A DNA stretch of 64,000 nt. Origin: Diospyros lotus (taxonomy: Eukaryota > Streptophyta > Magnoliopsida > Ericales > Ebenaceae). The DNA is taken from contig NC_068351.1 in NCBI RefSeq assembly GCF_014633365.1, positions 13,026,907 to 13,090,906 on the forward strand, given 5' to 3'. Below the pieces are notes generated by a model. That model saw only the letters and a list, made by a program, of their open reading frames with translations, made no database searches and was not told the origin of the DNA. Made by a program: the position numbers and the translations under genes. Of this stretch, positions 59,791 through 64,000 are shown piece after piece (the first letter of the stretch is position 1; each line of letters starts with the position of its first letter).

Positions 59791-61246
59791 AATTCACCTT
59801 TCGTCCCTTAGGCTTCTTCATGCACCATTGTTAGAAATGCCTGGCACCTCTTATTCACTAGTTGCCTCACCTCCAAAGTAGATATAATTCCTTTAGCTAT
59901 TGAGGTTGAGTTCCCTTGATGACAGAAGTGCTTCTCTCAAGGAAGATCAAAGCATACCCTCTTTTGTCAACAATCTAAGCTAGCTTGGTAAGAAACCAGC
60001 AAATCCATTTTTAGCATCACATCAAACTCGATGTCCCCAAAAAATTAGATTTGCAACCTTGTCTTCTTCGACCATAGTAACTACACATCCTTGATACGCA
60101 ATATCTATGGTTAATGGGTTTCCTACAGGTTTGGTTACCATCATAAGTCAATCCAACCTAAAGGCATCTCCACCTAGCTATGGGGCAAAGCATCTTGACA
60201 CTTATGAATATGCAGACCTAGGGTCAAACAATACTAAGGCATCAAGGGCACATACAGATACTATATTTGTAATAAAATTGTTTGAAGGCTCTAATTCTCA
60301 CTGGTCTATTGCAAAAAATGTGCCATTCTCTTTCATTGTCGCCAGAACAACCATGTGTTGCCTGTCCTCTACCTCTGAAACCTTTACCAGTTGGTGTTGG
60401 CGAATGCATATGAATGGTGAAACCTTCGCTACTCCATGCCCCACTCCTTCCTGTGCTTGGGGGCAATCCCTGACACTGTAATCCACCTGCCCACATCCAA
60501 AACATGCTCCATTTTGTTGGTGACAGGGTTTTAGGGTAGAATCTAGCACAAGTGTGACAAGGTGGTCCACTTTTGCCACCCTAGCGCAGCCTCCTTTAAA
60601 ACCCCTTGGCTGTGTTGGTGTTGAAGTTGTCCTTGAGTGTTGGGGCCATCACCTTTCTGAGGTTGTTGCTACTGGAACTGCCTGCTCCTTTGTTGTTAAG
60701 GATGCTAACCCCCTCTTCCACCTATCTTAGTTTGAGTGTGCTTGTGCTTCCTCTCTTCCCTTCTTTTGGCTTTAACTATAGTGATCCAACTTAACGCTTT
60801 TGCATGTGTGTCCAACCTACACTTGACTATTTATAAATGTATTGAGCCTATTAGACCCTTGACGAAACGCCTCTCCTCTTTTTTAATAGACACTAATTTG
60901 GGAGCATACAATGCTAGGGATAAGAATCTCCTACTATACTCCTCCATTGACATGTCTGGAGTTTACTTCAACTTTTCAAACTTTGAGGCCTTTGCCTCTC
61001 TAGCACCTTGAGGAATAAATCTCTCCAAAAGTACTCGAATTCATCTCACATGAAAGGAGGTGCATTTGCTAGTCTTGCAACCCTTTTTGCCACGTACCAC
61101 TTGGGACCACTTCCTAGCAACCTACTAAGCTACTAATTCTACCATGCACTGTTTATTGCTTCCAATTGTCTCATAGTATATGGCATTAATCAAAGAACTC
61201 ATGAGGTTCCATAGGGTCATCATCTCCCTTGAAAGTGGGCAGGTTG
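59791..61246 (-). pseudogene. Gag and protease part of the host gypsy element (right of the copia insertion)
   Basis: On the minus strand gag begins at the right with a FKGDDDPMEPHEFF-like segment (about 61240-61190), then stop-riddled gag core text. A zinc-knuckle-like CFGCGQVDYSVRDC (about 60490) has Tyr where the His ligand is expected. The protease-RT linker (about 60000-59800) includes VSYQASLDC, FCHQGN and RCQAFLTMVHEEA, typical of gypsy linkers. The product is not functional. Confidence 0.72.
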
Positions 61247-62093
61247 TGATGTGAACGGTAAAGAAGCAAAGGCAGGGGTTGTCCAAGAGCATGTATGTCT
61301 TGGGCCAATTATTCGTTCAAAGGTTAAAGAATTTCAAAAGAAACTTGAGTTATTTATTGGGAAGATTCTAGCCCATTTGAAAGAGTTAGAATTCAAAGAG
61401 AAGGAGTTAAAGCCCAAATTAATTACATTGCTTGCTTGCTTGGAAGTTCAGGACCAAAATGCAACCTAGGCACTCCATGATCAAGCTCAAGCAACCAGCC
61501 CATCTATCAAGTCTAAGTCTCATAACTGATGTCATGGATAATATCGCCCTTTATTTGTCCTTTATGTTCGAGAGTGTTTTGTCTTGTTTGTGTCATTGTG
61601 TTTTATCATCATGACTCCATTTGTCAAAAGTGACATGATGATATTTTTCTTTATGCTTTTGGTTTGTCTTTTATCATCATTAGCCCCATTTTGTCAAAAG
61701 AGGCAATCATGATTCCCTTTGTCAAAAGTGGCAGGATGATGTTTACTTTATACTTTTGGTTTGTCTTTTATCATCATTAACCCTTTTTTGTCAAAAGAGA
61801 CAATGATGTTGTCTGTCTTTTAATTATTAGGTTTGTCTTTAAGACTAGTATTTATATGTGTGATCTTGTAATGTTTTGGCATGAACATTTTTATGAAAAA
61901 AGTAAAAGAGCATTTTTATCCTAATTCTTATCTAAGCAATTCATTTGTTTAGTGGTGAATTTACTTGATTCTTATCATTCTTCCTTCTTCTATCTTAGAG
62001 TGTGGCGAATTAAAACTAGTATTTTCTTGTTTGTGGCGAACTTTCTTATCAAACAAAGGGTACTAGTATTTCTTTTGTATTTTGGGCACATCA
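61247..62093 (+). repeat. 5' LTR of the plus-strand gypsy element, with pol C-terminal coding text
   Basis: Perfect 7-bp inverted ends TGATGTG (61247-61253) and CACATCA (62087-62093) define 847 bp. An open frame through 61251-61466 encodes LGPIIRSKVKEFQKKLE, resembling the GPITRSRAK C-terminal end of chromovirus pol. Downstream, a TTGTCAAAAGTG(A/G)CA(T/G)GATGAT word repeats three or more times (61624-61805). The other LTR is outside the window. Confidence 0.68.
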
Positions 62094-62096
62094 TAT

Positions 62097-62109
62097 TGGT
62101 ATCAGAGCC
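62097..62109 (+). promoter_or_regulatory. Primer-binding site of the plus-strand gypsy element
   Basis: TGGTATCAGAGCC lies three bases (TAT) inside the LTR edge. It is the exact initiator tRNA-Met type site. Confidence 0.88.
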
Positions 62110-62121
62110 TAGATTCTAATC

Positions 62122-64000
62122 ATGGCTGGAGAAGATGCACCAAAAGGGCTTTTATTGGAACAAGCTCAAATCCTAGGTCTCCAATGCAGGCAAGAGGAGA
62201 TGATGGAGCAACTTACTCGTTTGACTCAAGCATTTGAGAGGATGGGAGTTCAACAACCTCCACAACATCAACGCGTTCCTCAAGCACCAAGAAGATGAGG
62301 GCGAAGGGGATGAAACTGGAGATGAAGACAGCGTGGTTGAACAACCATGGTAGAGGAGGCACAACAAAGAGATCCTAGAAACAAAATCAAGATGAAGATT
62401 CCACCAAGGGAACTAGCTCACCAGAAGAGTACTTGGAGTGGGTGCAGCGAGTAGAGACAGTATTCGAATACCAAGAGTATTCCGAGGTAAGAAAATGCAA
62501 ACTTGTAGCTCTTGAATTTATAGATTATGCTAATCTATGGTGGGAGAACTTAAAAGCGCAATGTAGGAGAGATGGAGAAGCGGATATTAGGAGTTAGAGG
62601 GTTATGAAACGTGTAATGAAAAAACGTTTTGTTCTCGAATACTATATGCATAAATTGTATATTAGATTGCAAAGTCTCAGGCAAGGTGGCATGTGTGTTG
62701 AGGATTATGTTAAAGAATTTGAGGTGTTAATGATGAGATGTGATTTACAAAAACCTCAAGAGCATACCATTGCTAGGTTCTTAGGGGGATTAAATAGAGA
62801 AATTGCCAACACAATGGAGTTACAATCTTTTGTGTTCTTAGAAGATATAATTAAACTTGCCATTAAGGTGGAGAGACAACTGAAACGCAATCCAACCAAG
62901 CAGGGGGTGTCTCGACAAGTTGGTAATAAAATGACCAACTCATCTTTTATACCACCAGGAGCAGTTTCAAATTGGAATGCAAAACAAGTGGAAAGAGGGG
63001 ACTTTAGCAAACAACCAGCAAGTGTGAGTAAAGAGAAGGAGAAAGTGGGTGATCCTAATCCTTTAAAGAGGAGCCGAGACATCAAGTGTTTTAAATGCCT
63101 TGGTCATGGACATATTGCTTCTAAATGTCCAAATAAAAGAGTGATGGTTCTTCGAGGATCACAAGGGGAGGTAAAGAGTGAAGATGAGGCAACAATGGAG
63201 GAAGAAGATGAGTGTGGGGATGAAGATAGTTTACATGCTGATGAGGGGGAATTGCTTTTGATTCGACGCTCCTTGAACTTACAAGCAAAGATAGATGATG
63301 AGCAACGTGAGAACATTTTCCATACTAGGTGTACGATCAATGGAAAGGTGTGTTGAGTGATTATAGATGGAGGGAGCTGCACTAATGTTGCTTCCACTAC
63401 TTTGGTGGAAAATTGAATTTGACAACAACAAAACATCCCCACCCATACAAGTTGCAATGGTTGAATGATAATGGAGAAGTAAGGGTTACAAGGCAGCTTA
63501 TTGTGCCATTTTCAATTGGGAAAACATACAAAGATGAGTTGTTATGTGATGTGATTCCAATGAATGCGAGAAGACCGTGGCAGTATGATAGGAGGGTTGT
63601 GCATGATGGGTTCAAAAACACCTATTCTTTTGTCAAGGATGGGAAAAACATAACCTTAACACCTCTTAGTCCACAACTAGTGCGGCGAGATCAACTTTTG
63701 ATGGAGAAGGGAAAAAAAGAAAGCTTGCTTGCAAGTAAGGGAGAGATAGAACGAGCTTTATCCATTCACAACTTGGTTCTAATGCTAATAGTAAAGGAAG
63801 CAACGCCAAACAAGGAAACTTATTTCCCACCACAAATTGAGAAGCTTTTTGAAGAGTTTGCTGATGTGTTTCCAAAAGAGATACCGAATGGGCTGCCACC
63901 AATTAGAGGAATTGAACACCAAATCGATCTCATGCCAGGAGCTACTTTACCAAATAGACCAGCTTATAGAAGCAATCCGGATGAAGTCAAGGAGTTGTAT
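62122..64000 (+). pseudogene. gag-pol (gag, protease, start of RT linker) of the plus-strand gypsy element
   Basis: ATG 62122 begins MAGEDAPKGLLLEQAQILGL, broken after about 58 codons. The gag core 62604-63060 reads FVLEYYMHKLYIRLQSLRQG then YVKEFEVLMMRC. A CFKCLGHGHIASKC zinc knuckle is at about 63090. The protease region reads IIDGGSCTNVASTTLVE at about 63360-63410. A stop precedes it (63355) and a one-base deletion follows (about 63412). Later text DRRVVHDGFKNTYSF and FEEFADVFPKEIPNGLPPIR (63580-63910) is the usual protease-RT linker. About six residues normally found before RPWQYDRR are deleted near 63571. A stop near 62597 replaces an expected Trp. Confidence 0.85.

Larger units (their letters stand above)
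54110..61246 (-). mobile_element. Older Ty3/gypsy element hosting two later insertions
   Basis: The minus-strand RT lies at 54255-54110 (LYTKFFKREFWLDNVAFLGH, then IVSKEGI) with further RT text up to 54885. The coding order resumes at 59791 with the RT-protease linker, protease, zinc knuckle (about 60480) and gag (about 60600-61243). The copia element 54886-59785 splits it. The right end is cut by the plus-strand gypsy element at 61247 and the left end abuts LINE text, so neither of its LTRs is visible. Stops are frequent. Confidence 0.78.
61247..64000 (+). mobile_element. Ty3/gypsy element, plus strand, 5' part (continues off the window)
   Basis: A long left LTR (61247-62093) is followed by the primer-binding site TGGTATCAGAGCC (62097-62109), then gag and protease/pol text. 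It interrupts the gag of the minus-strand gypsy element, whose reading ends at about 61243. The gag-protease text (CFKCLGHGHIASKCPNK, then IIDGGSCTNVAST) is of the chromovirus type as I remember it. Stops and frameshifts show it is inactive. Confidence 0.85.

Overview
This window is nuclear DNA of a flowering plant. The evidence is spliced genes with GT-AG introns (one GC-AG), a cytosolic ribosomal protein eL21 gene, a dirigent-protein gene, AT-rich intergenic DNA, and many degenerate plant-type LTR retrotransposons, RTE-type LINE fragments, a tRNA-like SINE and MITEs. The species cannot be named from the sequence. There are four host genes, and most of the remaining sequence that can be recognised is transposon-derived.

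Layout. (1) 1-3565: minus-strand Ty3/gypsy element, cut by the window edge, lying in an intron of the next gene. (2) 3824-19401: minus-strand gene for a conserved plant protein of the NST1-like type. Six exons (471 codons) are in the window and the 3' part lies off the left edge. Its ~13-kb fourth intron holds a Tourist-like MITE, LINE tails, a complete but dead Ty1/copia element (7620-12273) and a gag-only LTR element with a perfect 5-bp target duplication (14738-17497). (3) 19.9-32 kb: repeat-rich intergenic DNA with nested Mutator-like and hAT-like MITEs, Tourist-like MITEs and a collapsed Tat-like gypsy element whose two LTRs differ by one MITE insertion. (4) 33011-35284: RPL21 (eL21), minus strand, two exons. 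(5) 35.5-44 kb: AT-rich spacer with TIR-element and SINE-like remnants. (6) 44091-44762: dirigent-like gene, plus strand, two exons. (7) 45-47.6 kb: a SINE with a 15/16-matching target duplication and a hAT transposase stub. (8) 47669-52808: plus-strand gene for a small membrane protein, at least four later exons, continuing to the right. (9) 53-64 kb: nested transposon cluster, in which a copia element (54886-59785, TSD GTTTT) sits in an older minus-strand gypsy element that a second, plus-strand gypsy element (61247 onward) also interrupts.

The host genes show no operon-like or cluster relationship: a housekeeping ribosomal gene, a secreted dirigent protein and two conserved genes of unknown role, separated by transposons. 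The retroelements keep recognisable gag, protease, integrase, RT and RNase H motifs but are dead. Many of their stop codons fit TGG to TAG/TGA or CAG to TAG changes, as expected from deamination of methylated cytosine. I found no RNA genes, CRISPR arrays or convincing new functional system. The most informative signals are the nested insertions with readable target duplications, the GC-AG intron, and a gypsy LTR that appears to carry the end of pol.
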